Origin: Ardenticatenaceae bacterium
GTDB lineage: Bacteria; Chloroflexota; Anaerolineae; Promineifilales; Promineifilaceae
Reading direction: 5' to 3'
DNA: 64,000 bases
Assembly: GCA_030065875.1 (NCBI GenBank)
Contig: JASJCR010000009.1
Location: forward strand, 113,131-177,130
The position numbers were made by a program, and so were the translations under genes. This document shows, one piece after another, positions 26,157-34,855 of the stretch. Each line of letters begins with the position of its first letter. Within the stretch, counting starts at the first letter, position 1. Below the pieces are notes generated by a model. It did no database searches and was not told the DNA's origin. It saw only the letters and a program-made list of their open reading frames with translations.

Positions 26157-26627
26157 ATGAAATTGAAAATCAACGGCCAGGAAGTTGAAATCGATGATGC
26201 CTACGGCAGTGGCCTTCTTATTTGGGCGATTCGCGACGGAGCCGGCCTGATGGGCACAAAATTTGGCTGTGGGGCCGGCATCTGCGGCTCCTGCACCGTT
26301 CACATTGATGGAGAGGCGGTGCGCTCGTGTATTACCCCGGTGCAAAACGTGGTGGATGCTGATATCCGTACGCTGGAAGGGCTTCCTAATGAAGACGGCA
26401 TGCTTCACCCGGTGCAGCAGGCGTTTATCGAACAGCAGGTGCCGCAGTGCGCCTGGTGTATGTCTGGCCAGATGATGTCCGCGGCCGCTCTTCTCGAACA
26501 AAACGAAAATCCGACTCAAGAAGAAATCGTGGAAGCGATGAGTGAAAATTACTGCCGCTGCGGCTGCTATTTTCGTATTAAGTCGGCTGTTGCCCGGGCC
26601 GCTGAAATCAAGCAGGAGATGGCCTAA
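26157..26627 (+). CDS. 2Fe-2S subunit of a molybdenum hydroxylase (IorA-like)
   Basis: A 156-residue electron-transfer subunit of the xanthine-oxidase family, closest in layout to isoquinoline 1-oxidoreductase alpha subunit. It has two [2Fe-2S] sites: a plant-ferredoxin type (Cys38, 43, 46, 58) and the helical type (Cys98, 101, 133, 135). Ribosome site AGGAGAGA precedes the ATG. The stop overlaps the start of the catalytic subunit by one base (TAATG), so expression is coupled. Being separate from the catalytic subunit, with no FAD subunit nearby, fits the Ior class that passes electrons to a cytochrome rather than NAD. Confidence 0.92.
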   Translation: MKLKINGQEVEIDDAYGSGLLIWAIRDGAGLMGTKFGCGAGICGSCTVHIDGEAVRSCITPVQNVVDADIRTLEGLPNEDGMLHPVQQAFIEQQVPQCAWCMSGQMMSAAALLEQNENPTQEEIVEAMSENYCRCGCYFRIKSAVARAAEIKQEMA

Positions 26628-28831
26628 TGACCACGTCACAAGAACCAAAGACCAAAAAACGGCGCTGGCGAGTTACCCGTCGTGGCTTTTTGCTCGGAGC
26701 CGGCGCGACCGCCGGTACATTAGCCATCGGGGTTTTGGCCGGTCGCCGGCCGTTTTATCGCTTTTTGGCTGGGCAGCTCGACAATGCGTCTGCGCCCGGC
26801 GGCCCAGCTGAAGACCCCATCGCCTGGTTCGAAATATCCCCTGATAACGATATCTCCATTTTTATCAATCGGGTTGAAATGGGGCAGGGGGTCCACACCT
26901 CAATGGCCCAGATCGGCGCTGAAGAATTGGGCATTGATTTTGAGCAGTTGACGGTCGTGCAGGCCGGTACGCAAAAAGGTGCGGAACCGGCGGCCGTGAC
27001 CGGCGGCAGCAATACGATATCGTCAGCGTATTTGCCGCTGCGCAAGGCGGCCGCAGCTATGCGTGAGATGTTGATTATTCAGGCGGCCGGGATGCTCGGT
27101 GCGCCAGCCGCTGACCTGGAAGCGGTGTCAGCCACCGTGCGTTCAAAATCTGATGCCGATCAGAGCCTCACCTATGGGGAAATTGTAGCGGCCACCACAG
27201 AATGGCCGGAGCTGCAGGAAGAACCGGTACTTAAAGAGGCGTCTGAATTTCAAATTATCGGGCGGTCAATTCCGCGGGTTGACTTTGAAGCCAAATTGAC
27301 CGGTCAACCGGTTTACGGGTATGACCTCAAAACAGAAGGCATGCTGTACGGAGCGGTGATCCGGCCGCCGACAATCGAAGCCACGTTACTGTCCGTAAAT
27401 GCGGGTTCAGCAGCAGAGCGCGACGGCGTAGTTGAAGTGGTCGTTGATGAGGAACTAGGTTTTGCTGGGGTTGTGGCTACGACCCGGGCGGCCGCCTGGA
27501 CCGCTGTCAACTCTCTCGATGTCGAATGGGATGAAGGGCATTTGTGGAGCCAGGAAGAGCTCGATGACATGCTCGATTTTGATATGCTTGATGGGTACGT
27601 CATCCAAAAGGAAGGCAATGCTCTTCGAGTGATTGATGGTGAGCCAACCCTCGCTGCTGAATACCGCACGCCGATGGCCGTTCACGCTCATCTGGAGCCG
27701 CAGGCAGCCATGGCTGATTTTCAGGATGGGAAATTAAAAATTTGGACCTCTACCCAAGGACAAGGAACGGTTAAAGGTCAGATTGTGGCCGTGTTGGGGA
27801 TGGAAGAGGCGGATGTTGAAGTGGTTCCCACGTATCTGGGTGGCGGTTTTGGCCGTCGTCTGAATGCCAATGTGGCCCTCGAAGCGGCGCTTCTGGCGCG
27901 TGCGGTCGGCCGGCCGGTTCACGTGGGCTGGACCCGCCAGGAAGAAATGCGTCACGGTTATGTGCGGCCGTCAACCCGCAGCCAGCTTTCCGCCAAATTA
28001 AACAACAATCGCATCGAAGCGCTTTCCCATCGGCAAGCCAGCGGTGAGGTCGCCTTCCCATTTTTCCCCGGCTTTTTGCAAGCGATTTTTGGCACCGATT
28101 TTGGTGCCTGGCGCGGCTCCTTTAACTTTTACGAGGGCATCCCAAACCGGCAGCTGGGTGCCTATCTGGCCCGAATGCCCATCAAGACCGGATGGTGGCG
28201 CGGACTGGGATTGATGTCAAACATCTTTGCTACTGAAAGTTTTATGGATGAGATGGCTCACGCGGCCGGTGTTGATCCGCTGGAGTTTCGCCTTGCTCAC
28301 CTGAGTGACGATCCGTTTAGCCAGCGGATGCGCGGCGTTCTCGAGGCCGCGGCCGAGCGAGCCGGTTACGGTGAATCGCTGCCGGAAGGACGCGCTTTTG
28401 GCGTGGCCTGCGGCCCCGATGTGGATACCGTGGTGGCCATGATTTCTGAAATTTCGGTTGATGACGATGGGTTTATCACCGTGCATAAAGTCACCCAGGC
28501 CATTGATGCGGGCCTCTTTATCAATCCGGATGGGGCAAAGGCGCAGGCTCAGGGCTCGATTATCATGGGTTTGAGCTCGACGTTAATCGAAGAGCTGACG
28601 GTTTCTGAGGGAAGGGTGGTACCGAATAATTTTGATCGCTATCCGCTTTTAACCATTGACCGGGCGCCGGAAATCGAAATTGTACTTTTGGAATCGGATC
28701 TGCAGCCGCGCGGCATGGGTGAACCGCCTATGGGGCCGGTAGCGGCTTCCGTGGCCAACGCGCTCTTTAATCTGACCGGCAAGCGGATTCGCCAGCTTCC
28801 TTTGACACCGGAACGAGTTCGCGCTGCGTAA
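26627..28831 (+). CDS. Molybdopterin catalytic subunit of a hydroxylase (IorB-like)
   Basis: Large subunit (734 aa) of an aldehyde/xanthine-oxidase family molybdoenzyme, IorB type. A twin-arginine signal is present (TRRGFLLGAGATAG, Arg18-Arg19), so the folded heterodimer is probably exported with the 2Fe-2S subunit by hitch-hiking. Molybdopterin-site motifs include GQGVHTSMAQIGAEELG (about 86-102), TGGSNTI, THAHLEPQAA-like VHAHLEPQAAMA, STQGQGTVKG, YLGGGFGRRLN and the late GMGEPPMGPVAASVANAL. The substrate may be an N-heterocycle or an aldehyde; sequence alone does not decide. A SufE-like gene follows after a hairpin. Confidence 0.9.
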   Translation: MTTSQEPKTKKRRWRVTRRGFLLGAGATAGTLAIGVLAGRRPFYRFLAGQLDNASAPGGPAEDPIAWFEISPDNDISIFINRVEMGQGVHTSMAQIGAEELGIDFEQLTVVQAGTQKGAEPAAVTGGSNTISSAYLPLRKAAAAMREMLIIQAAGMLGAPAADLEAVSATVRSKSDADQSLTYGEIVAATTEWPELQEEPVLKEASEFQIIGRSIPRVDFEAKLTGQPVYGYDLKTEGMLYGAVIRPPTIEATLLSVNAGSAAERDGVVEVVVDEELGFAGVVATTRAAAWTAVNSLDVEWDEGHLWSQEELDDMLDFDMLDGYVIQKEGNALRVIDGEPTLAAEYRTPMAVHAHLEPQAAMADFQDGKLKIWTSTQGQGTVKGQIVAVLGMEEADVEVVPTYLGGGFGRRLNANVALEAALLARAVGRPVHVGWTRQEEMRHGYVRPSTRSQLSAKLNNNRIEALSHRQASGEVAFPFFPGFLQAIFGTDFGAWRGSFNFYEGIPNRQLGAYLARMPIKTGWWRGLGLMSNIFATESFMDEMAHAAGVDPLEFRLAHLSDDPFSQRMRGVLEAAAERAGYGESLPEGRAFGVACGPDVDTVVAMISEISVDDDGFITVHKVTQAIDAGLFINPDGAKAQAQGSIIMGLSSTLIEELTVSEGRVVPNNFDRYPLLTIDRAPEIEIVLLESDLQPRGMGEPPMGPVAASVANALFNLTGKRIRQLPLTPERVRAA

Positions 28832-28836
28832 CATTC

Positions 28837-28873
28837 AAAAGTTCAACTTCTTTCACAAAGAAGTTGAACTTCT
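28837..28873. repeat. AAGTTCAACTT hairpin, copy 1
   Basis: Near-perfect 15-16-bp stem (AAGTTCAACTTCTTT and AAAGAAGTTGAACTT) with loop CAC, between the hydroxylase stop and the sufE ATG. The same stem core occurs at 57572-57601. It may attenuate transcription into sufE, but there is no long T run after it. Confidence 0.75.
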
Positions 28874-28883
28874 GCCGTTTATT

Positions 28884-29315
28884 ATGACCAACAACATTCC
28901 TCCTAAGCTGCAGGAAATTATCGAAGATTTTGATTTTTTGGAAGGACAGGAAAAATTAATGCACCTGCTGGAGCTGTCTGAACGCCTGCCGGATCTTCCC
29001 GAACGGCTGCAGTCGATCCGCGACCAGTTTGGTCAGGTTCACGAGTGCATGTCTCCGGTCTTTATCCACGCTGAGAAAGAAAACGGCCGCATGGCTTTTT
29101 ATTTCGACATTCCGCGCGAAGCGCCAACCGTGCGCGGCTACGGCATGATTTTGAGCGAGGGGCTGAACGGCCTAACCCCGGCCGAGGTTGCGGTCGTCCC
29201 AGACGATTTTTACCTGGGTATGGGGCTTAACAAGGTCATTTCCGGGCAGCGCCTTAACGGCATGGGCGCGATTTTGCGCTACATGAAGAATTTGGCCGAG
29301 AATCACGAAGGGTAG
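28884..29315 (+). CDS. sufE: SufE-like sulfur acceptor
   Basis: A 143-residue SufE family protein, which accepts persulfide sulfur from a SufS-type cysteine desulfurase for Fe-S cluster building. The acceptor cysteine is in HECMSPVFI (about Cys53), and the fold markers LLELSERLPDLPERL and GYGMILSEGLNGLTPAEV are typical. No desulfurase gene is in the window. It follows the molybdenum hydroxylase on the same strand, separated by a hairpin; supplying sulfur for those clusters or for cofactor sulfuration is a reasonable inference, not shown. No strong ribosome site is visible. Confidence 0.88.
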   Translation: MTNNIPPKLQEIIEDFDFLEGQEKLMHLLELSERLPDLPERLQSIRDQFGQVHECMSPVFIHAEKENGRMAFYFDIPREAPTVRGYGMILSEGLNGLTPAEVAVVPDDFYLGMGLNKVISGQRLNGMGAILRYMKNLAENHEG

Positions 29316-29363
29316 TTGGCTATTGGTTTATTGGTGTATTGATAATTGATCATTTCCGATTGA

Positions 29364-29900
29364 TTATTGATTATCTGCAATTAGATAGGTTTTGATCTGT
29401 TGGTGAAAGTGGTCGGCCGGACCGGTTATGAAACCCGGACCTCCAAAGTGTTTAGCCGCTTCACCCTCAAAAATAATCATATCGGTAAAGATATCGAGAA
29501 CCATCTCCAAAAACATTTCCTGGGAAGCCCACAGCTCAGCCAATAACTGGGTCAGGGTATCAACCTCGTTTTGATTGAGTAAGCATCTACGAACGGTTTC
29601 CAAAGTTTTTATGCCATATGAGTCGGTAAAGGTTTCCCTGCTTTCAAAAAAGCCATCATCCCGTTTGAGATCCTGATCAAAGCTCGGATTGTCGCTTCCG
29701 CGGCGAATCACCTCAATAGCTGTAAATGACGTGTAGTCAAATCCCAACCATGTCGCATAATACGCCTTGGAGAGCCTGCCGCCTGAAGCGATAAATGCAC
29801 CGGTATGAATTTGGGCAATGACAGACGGTTCGTTTCCGCTCAGGAGATCGATTTTGCGTTTTGCGCCTTGCTTTATGGGAAAAACTGTAGATTCACTCAT
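29364..29900 (-). CDS. Hypothetical protein coupled to TatD-like gene
   Basis: A 178-residue soluble protein I do not recognise. The N-terminal half looks beta-rich (SVIAQIHTGAFIASGG, SFTAIEVIRRG), the C-terminal half helical and acidic (VDTLTQLLAELWASQEMFLEMVLDIFTDMIIF), ending in GFITGPADHFHQQ. The start overlaps the 3' end of the TatD-like gene by 8 bp on the same strand, so the two are co-transcribed and possibly co-translated. Convergent with sufE across 48 bp of degenerate repeat. Probably a real gene given the overlap and codon pattern. Confidence 0.6.
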   Translation of the reverse strand: MSESTVFPIKQGAKRKIDLLSGNEPSVIAQIHTGAFIASGGRLSKAYYATWLGFDYTSFTAIEVIRRGSDNPSFDQDLKRDDGFFESRETFTDSYGIKTLETVRRCLLNQNEVDTLTQLLAELWASQEMFLEMVLDIFTDMIIFEGEAAKHFGGPGFITGPADHFHQQIKTYLIADNQ

Positions 29901-30657
29901 TTTTTAACTCTTGGGCAAAATCCTTTATCAACCGCGCGCCATTTTGCCACACTGCCTGACGAACGCTCTCGGCCGGAATCCCCTTTAGCTGCCCAATCAT
30001 TTGGACCACCTCTTTGATATGACCCGGGCGGCCGCTCTCCCCGGTGAACCACGCCAATCCGGATCCACCATCAGTTTCTGTAAGTAGTTGATTGAGGGGC
30101 AGTTCGGCAGCCAGCTGCTGGATGAGCTTGTCGTGCAGGACGGCTACGCCAATTGTGAACATGTAACCCCGCGAAATCATTTCCCGAAATACGTCGAGCG
30201 GGCCGGAATACCAGTGAACGATCGCTTTTTTGATTTGATACTCAGCGAGGCGGGTTAAAATCTCCTCCTCTGCCGCCTTGGTATGCAAATTGACCCACTT
30301 ATCGTACTTTTGGGCCGCCGAAAGAAAGAAGTCAAATACCTCGCGCTGCAGAGGATCGGTTGAGCGATCTTCTACCCACAAAAAATCAAGGCCAATTTCA
30401 CCCAGAAATGGGGCATCGGGCAGCAAATTCTCAACTTCGTGTAGCGAGTCTATTTGCTCGGCCGCGTACCACGGATGGATTCCCAATCCGGTCACAATCC
30501 AGGAGGAGTCACCCGCCAGGTTGAGCGTTTTCCGATATGAATCAAGGGAGACGCTGTTGGCGAATGACAATATTTTCTCTTGCTGAATTTCCTTCAAAAT
30601 AGAGGGCTGATCAGCCGGAAGATATAAATCAAGGTGGGTATGAGCATCAAGCCACAT
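29893..30657 (-). CDS. TatD-family metal-dependent hydrolase
   Basis: A 254-residue TIM-barrel hydrolase of the TatD family, whose known members are metal-dependent DNases. Motifs in order: DAHTHLDLY (4-12, His-x-His), LGEIGLDFLW (about 85-94, metal Glu), NLHTKAAEEE (catalytic His), KAIVHWYSG and LTETDGGSG (late Asp). The HxxxG... spacing matches the family, but some canonical neighbours differ (HWYSG instead of HCFSG), so the substrate may differ. Overlaps the downstream hypothetical gene by 8 bp. Confidence 0.85.
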   Translation of the reverse strand: MWLDAHTHLDLYLPADQPSILKEIQQEKILSFANSVSLDSYRKTLNLAGDSSWIVTGLGIHPWYAAEQIDSLHEVENLLPDAPFLGEIGLDFLWVEDRSTDPLQREVFDFFLSAAQKYDKWVNLHTKAAEEEILTRLAEYQIKKAIVHWYSGPLDVFREMISRGYMFTIGVAVLHDKLIQQLAAELPLNQLLTETDGGSGLAWFTGESGRPGHIKEVVQMIGQLKGIPAESVRQAVWQNGARLIKDFAQELKNE

Positions 30658-30876
30658 GGGTAAGTTGACAATTTGATTAATTTAATCCTTAGGCAGCACA
30701 ATCAGAGTGCAACTTGGGTTATATTCTAAAGTGTAGCGCAATTTGCGGCCTTTTTGTGCAGCCAATCAGCCGCTGTGAAAATCAAAATCGGATGAATAAT
30801 AATGGCGATGGGTCGCGTTTGGGTATATTTGGTCGGTGAAATTTGAGTATTGATAAATGAACACCGATAACTCGTT

Positions 30877-30967
30877 GTCATTCCCGCGAAAGCGGGAATC
30901 CATTGAATTGCCACCGATGGATCCCCGCCGCAGTTTACCCCCGTGAAGACGGGGGCCGGGATGACGG
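30877..30967. repeat. Double-hairpin repeat, copy 2
   Basis: Complete 91-bp copy: GTCATTCCCGC-GAAA-GCGGGAAT hairpin, spacer with ATGGATCCCCGCCGCAG, second hairpin CCCCCGT-GAAG-ACGGGGG, closing GGGATGACG. Ends form an inverted repeat (GTCATTCC/GGATGAC). Confidence 0.9.
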
Positions 30968-31088
30968 GCATGTGTTGGAAGTATCCGCTTGAAATCTTCA
31001 GAATCCGGTTAATAAACGCGATTGGTCGTGTTTGGATCTCATGTGGCCGATGAATTAATTGAATTGAGGATTTAAATGGATACAAACC

Positions 31089-31228
31089 CCTGTCATTCCG
31101 AGCGAAGCGAGGAATCTAGTTAAGTTGTGTTTAGGTCTAGATGGCCGAAACTGGAAGCGCTTCTCTTCTAGCAAAGGCTTATTTCACCGAAAATTGATGA
31201 GATCCCTCGCTCCGCTCAGGATGACAGG
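31089..31228. repeat. CCTGTCATT element, copy 1
   Basis: 140-bp element bounded by CCTGTCATTC and GGATGACAGG. Inside are GAGCGAAGCGAGGAATCT at the left and GATCCCTCGCTCCGCTCAGG at the right, so the outer 30 bp of each side are inverted copies. The middle (gatggccgaaactgg...cgcttctcttct) matches copy 2 at 46957-47132. Confidence 0.88.
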
Positions 31229-31430
31229 TAGACTGCCGACGATGAATAACGAAATTTGAGAATAATTTCTGAAGTTATTAAGTAGTTTACAAAAAGAATT
31301 GTTAAAAAAAGCCACGGATTAACACGAATTTTCACAGATTTCTCTCTTTAATCTGCGAAAATCTGCGCAATCTGCGGACACTTTCTTCAGAAAACTTTTT
31401 GTAACTTACCTAAACCAGGTGCATCCAACT

Positions 31431-32240
31431 ATGAAAAATTTGTATTTGATAATCACTCTTTTTGCTGTTTTCGCTCTGGCCGCCTGTGGATCGGTATCGG
31501 AACCAGCAGCAGATGCGATAGCTCAGGCCCCGTTGATGGTTGAGGCGATGGACTTAAAAGACGCGGAATCGGCCGCAGATAGCGAAGCTGAAGAATCGCT
31601 TTCCATCCCGGAGGTTGAGGAAGATCAGCCTGCTGACCCAGAGGAGATCCAGCCGGCAGTCACGCCAACGGCCGAAACCCCGCTTGATTTGCCCCTCCCA
31701 CTCACCCCTCCTCAGGGTGAAGGACCCTTTTACCCGGTTGAGAAACCGGCCGATCGCGACAATAATCTGGTCGTGGTTGAAGGGTTATCATCTCTGCCCG
31801 AAGGGTCGATTCTTACTCTTTCCGGCCGTCTGCTGAGAACCGATGGCACGCCCATCGGCGGAGCCGTCATCGAGATTTGGCAAACCGACAATAACGGCGT
31901 TTATCTGCATCCCAACGATCCGGGGATTGCCAATCGAGACCCTGCTTTTCAATCTTATGGGGAAGCGGTGACGGCCGCTGACGGCAACTACGCCTTTGTG
32001 ACCCTCCTTCCAAATATTTATGGCAACCGGCCGCGTCATATCCACGTCAAAGTGGTTCAAGACGACCGCGAACAGCTGACCACCCAATTTTATTTTGCCG
32101 GCGATGAGCGGCTGCAGAGCGATGGCTTAGTCGCCAGCGCGGGAGAGGATCTTTCCCTGCTGCTGGTGGATATGAGTGAGGGGGTAGACGAAAATGGCCG
32201 GCCGGTCCTCGTGGGCGTGCGCGACATTGTTCTCCCTTAA
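31431..32240 (+). CDS. Exported lipoprotein with intradiol-dioxygenase domain
   Basis: A 269-residue protein. Residues 1-18 form a lipoprotein signal with lipobox LAAC (Cys19), then an acidic linker of about 75 residues. From about residue 95 is an intradiol ring-cleavage dioxygenase-like sandwich: VIEIWQTDNNGVYLHP, and RPRHIHVKV with both iron-ligand histidines (203, 205) and candidate tyrosines (158, 197). Cytosolic members open catechol rings; exported ones are less understood. The ATG at 31431 was preferred to a GTG four codons earlier because it starts a clean signal peptide. Isolated on the plus strand, convergent with the GMC gene. Confidence 0.85.
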   Translation: MKNLYLIITLFAVFALAACGSVSEPAADAIAQAPLMVEAMDLKDAESAADSEAEESLSIPEVEEDQPADPEEIQPAVTPTAETPLDLPLPLTPPQGEGPFYPVEKPADRDNNLVVVEGLSSLPEGSILTLSGRLLRTDGTPIGGAVIEIWQTDNNGVYLHPNDPGIANRDPAFQSYGEAVTAADGNYAFVTLLPNIYGNRPRHIHVKVVQDDREQLTTQFYFAGDERLQSDGLVASAGEDLSLLLVDMSEGVDENGRPVLVGVRDIVLP

Positions 32241-32344
32241 CAATTTGACCGATCGATTGACAAGTAAATCCGGATACCAGGCATCGAGCGCAGGCGTGAT
32301 TTCCTAATCACGCCTACAGCGCTACATGGGGTGAGGTCCCGCTT

Positions 32345-33745
32345 TCAATTCTCAAAATGATCCTGGACGGTTTCCTGTGGACGATGGATATAAAAATCTA
32401 GCCGCTCGGCCGGAAGAGGCGTGTTCCCTAAAATCAAATCGGCCGCCTTTTCGGCCACCATCATGGTGGGCGCATATAGATTTCCGTTGGGAATCGTCGG
32501 AAACACCGAGGCATCAACAACGCGCAGCCCTTCCAGCCCGTGAACGCCCATGGTTTGAGGATCTACAACAGCCATATCGTCAACTCCCATTTTGCAGGTG
32601 CAGGAGGGATGATAGGCGGTTTCCCCTTCCCGGCCGATCCAGTCAAGTATTTCTTCTGGTGATTGAACGGCCGGTCCGGGAGATATTTCACCCCCGTTAA
32701 ACGGCTCAAATGCGGGCTGCCCCAATATTTCTCTTGTTTTTTCAATCGCTTCCACCCATTCTCGCCGATCGTTGGGGGTAGAAAGATAGTTAAACTGGAG
32801 TGCGGGATAGACGGCGGGATCGGCCGACCTGATTTTTACCGAACCGCGGACGTCAGAGTACATCGGGCCGACGTGAACCTGGTAACCATGCCCCCCGTTG
32901 GGTGATGAGCCATCATATCGTATGGCAACCGGCAAAAAGTGAAACATCAAATTGGGCCACTGCACGTCCTCATTGGAACGAATAAATCCACCGGCTTCAA
33001 AATGATTGGTGGCGGCCGCTCCGGATTTGTTTAACAGCCACTGTAACCCCACCCACGGTTTGTTGTACCAGACGGTTGAGGGATATACCGAAACCGGCTG
33101 CGTGCACGCGTGCTGCACGTACACTTCCAGGTGATCCTGCATGTTTTCGCCGACGCCCGGCAGGGAATGTACCACTTTAACCCCCACTGACTCGAGGTCG
33201 GCAGCCCGGCCAACCCCCGATACCTGGAGCAGATGGGGTGAATTGATCGCCCCGCCGCATAAAATGATTTCACGGGCATAAATGGTTTGCGGCGTGCCCC
33301 ATCGTGGTTTAATTTCAACCCCCACAGCCCGCTTTCCTTCAAAAAGGATGCGCCGTACAAATGTCTGGGTCAATACGTTGAGGTTTGGCCGCTGTTTGAT
33401 GATGGGGTGAATATAGGCTTGAGAAGCGCTACGGCGACGGCCGCGGTGAATGTTTTTATCAAACCGGGCAAATCCTTCTTGCCTGTACCCGTTGACATCT
33501 TCGGTTAGGGGGTAGCCGGCCTGCTGAACCGCTGCAAAAAATGCCTGAAAAAGAGGATTGTTTGCCGGCCCGCGCTCCATGACGAGGGGGCCGCTTCTGC
33601 CGCGGAAACCGTCATCATGATCTGCGGCCAGAGCATTTTCCATTTTCTTAAAGTAGGGGAGGCAGTGGTGAAAGCCCCAGTGAGCCATTTCGGAGTTTTC
33701 CGCCCAGCGCTCAAAATCAAGCGGATTTCCACGCTGGAAAATCAT
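32345..33745 (-). CDS. GMC oxidoreductase, C-terminal part after frameshift
   Basis: The larger portion (466 aa) of a choline-dehydrogenase-like GMC flavoenzyme. It begins at [15 protein letters not shown], which in intact homologues follows the GGSSSINGM motif directly. Later family blocks: [32 protein letters not shown], and the C-terminal active-site region [10 protein letters not shown] (His of the catalytic pair) with [27 protein letters not shown]. Everything except the FAD-binding N-terminus is present, so the frameshift is the only visible lesion. It is divergent from the TetR gene and the betaine transporter, supporting choline or a related alcohol as substrate. No betaine aldehyde dehydrogenase is nearby. 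Confidence 0.85.
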   Translation of the reverse strand: MIFQRGNPLDFERWAENSEMAHWGFHHCLPYFKKMENALAADHDDGFRGRSGPLVMERGPANNPLFQAFFAAVQQAGYPLTEDVNGYRQEGFARFDKNIHRGRRRSASQAYIHPIIKQRPNLNVLTQTFVRRILFEGKRAVGVEIKPRWGTPQTIYAREIILCGGAINSPHLLQVSGVGRAADLESVGVKVVHSLPGVGENMQDHLEVYVQHACTQPVSVYPSTVWYNKPWVGLQWLLNKSGAAATNHFEAGGFIRSNEDVQWPNLMFHFLPVAIRYDGSSPNGGHGYQVHVGPMYSDVRGSVKIRSADPAVYPALQFNYLSTPNDRREWVEAIEKTREILGQPAFEPFNGGEISPGPAVQSPEEILDWIGREGETAYHPSCTCKMGVDDMAVVDPQTMGVHGLEGLRVVDASVFPTIPNGNLYAPTMMVAEKAADLILGNTPLPAERLDFYIHRPQETVQDHFEN

Positions 33746-34026
33746 GCCGTTGATGCTGCTTGACCACCGAGGATCTTGCCCCGGCCGTGAAAAATTCTTC
33801 GATTGTGCATAAACGGCTCCGGCTCAGAGTGGTAACACCAATCGTAAAACCGGTTGCCGATGGGAATGGTCAGGGCGGCCGGCATATGAATAAAGATATC
33901 CCACCACGAATCCCAACGCCCGGCCTCGAGCACCAGAACCCGGTTTGAGCGGTTTTCGCTGAGCCGATTGGCCAGCACACTTCCGGCCGATCCACCCCCG
34001 ACAATTAAAAAATCTATGTTTTTCAT
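33742..34026 (-). CDS. GMC oxidoreductase, N-terminal FAD-binding fragment
   Basis: A 94-residue fragment carrying the FAD-binding start of the same GMC enzyme: [20 protein letters not shown] (5-24), VLVLEAGRW and GRGKILGG. After GG it reads QAASTA and stops; in the +1-shifted frame the same DNA reads [10 protein letters not shown], the family sequence. One base is therefore missing near 33761-33768 (GGTGG-TCAAGC where GGTGGnTCAAGC is expected). Either a real inactivating deletion or a sequencing error. Immediately upstream of the start codon is an AC/AG-rich repeat array, leaving no ribosome site. Confidence 0.85.
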   Translation of the reverse strand: MKNIDFLIVGGGSAGSVLANRLSENRSNRVLVLEAGRWDSWWDIFIHMPAALTIPIGNRFYDWCYHSEPEPFMHNRRIFHGRGKILGGQAASTA

Positions 34027-34028
34027 AA

Positions 34029-34120
34029 GACCACAGATAACAGACTTCAGACTACAGACTTCAGACTACAGACTTCAGACTACAGAAGATCTGTCATCTG
34101 TGGTCTGTTGTCTGCAGTCT
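34029..34120. repeat. CAGACTTCAGACTA array with inverted flank
   Basis: Three tandem copies of a 14-bp unit (CAGACTTCAGACTA) at about 34041-34082, preceded by GACCACAGATAACAGAC and followed by its inverted form (ATCTGTGGTCTGTTGTCTGC). The array begins two bases upstream of the GMC start codon. Confidence 0.85.
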
Positions 34121-34228
34121 TTAATAAACCGTCCAGCCGGTACAGTAACAAATATTGTATTCTAGCTGATTTTCAGGCACAATCCAGCCGAAACGTAAAC
34201 CGATATTAGATACAGATAGTGAGAGGTT

Positions 34229-34834
34229 GTGGCTAAAAGCGCCGTTCAGGGAAAACGCAAAGCGGATGAGACCCGCAAAATAATTTTTGATGCGGCCAGT
34301 CAAATATTAATTCAGGCCGGCTTATCCAGTTTGACTCTGGATAAAGTAGCCGCGACGGCCGGTTTGAGTAAAGGTGGGCTGCTCTATCACTTCCCGACAA
34401 AAATCGCTCTGGTTGACGGGTTATTTAAGCACCACAACGCCTTGTTTGAAGCGCGGCTGCAAGATTTATACGAGCGGGAAAAAGATTCCCCTGGGGCGTG
34501 GGTTCGGGCTTATGCCCTGGCTTCCCTGGAACAAATAAACGATCCCGACACGGCCAGCCTATACGCCAGCCTATTTGCGGCCGAAGAAAAATACGTCAGC
34601 GCCCATCAAATCATGCGCGACAAGTATAAGAAGTGGCAAAAGCGGCTCGAAGACAGCCGCCTCGATACCAAATTAGCCACCTTGATTCGTTTTGCCGTTG
34701 ATGGGATGTGGTTTTCTATAAAAAATGATTACGCCCCACCGGGGATCGAGCTGCAGCAGTGGATTTTAGAAAAGCTGTTTGAATTGACCGAAAAACATTC
34801 AGAATTTTCGCTGCTGATTGGCGGTGATGGATAA
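34229..34834 (+). CDS. TetR-family transcriptional regulator
   Basis: A 201-residue TetR/AcrR-type repressor, start codon GTG behind a GAGAGG ribosome site. The N-terminal helix-turn-helix is typical: RKIIFDAASQILIQAGLSSLTLDKVAATAGLSKGGLLYHFPTK spans about residues 14-56. The C-terminal ligand domain is 140 residues, of the TetR_C_6/BetI-like kind. It is followed without a gap by the glycine betaine transporter genes and is divergent from the GMC dehydrogenase, the same arrangement as BetI near choline genes. Control of both directions by choline or betaine is an inference. Confidence 0.9.
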   Translation: MAKSAVQGKRKADETRKIIFDAASQILIQAGLSSLTLDKVAATAGLSKGGLLYHFPTKIALVDGLFKHHNALFEARLQDLYEREKDSPGAWVRAYALASLEQINDPDTASLYASLFAAEEKYVSAHQIMRDKYKKWQKRLEDSRLDTKLATLIRFAVDGMWFSIKNDYAPPGIELQQWILEKLFELTEKHSEFSLLIGGDG

Positions 34835-34855
34835 GTGAATGTGAAACAGGGTGGC

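Larger units (their letters stand above)
30658..31430. other. Large intergenic region packed with repeats
   Basis: A 773-bp gap between the divergent TatD-like and intradiol-like genes. It contains a full double-hairpin element (30877-30967), a full CCTGTCATT/GATGACAGG element (31089-31228) and a degenerate tract at about 31305-31390 (gccacggattaacacgaattttcacag, then gcgaaaatctgcg). I see no gene and no clear promoter. Confidence 0.6.

Noticed and set aside
31419..31430. GTG start four codons upstream for the intradiol-like lipoprotein
   Set aside because: The ATG at 31431 begins a standard lipoprotein signal, and AGGTG sits at a fitting distance before it.
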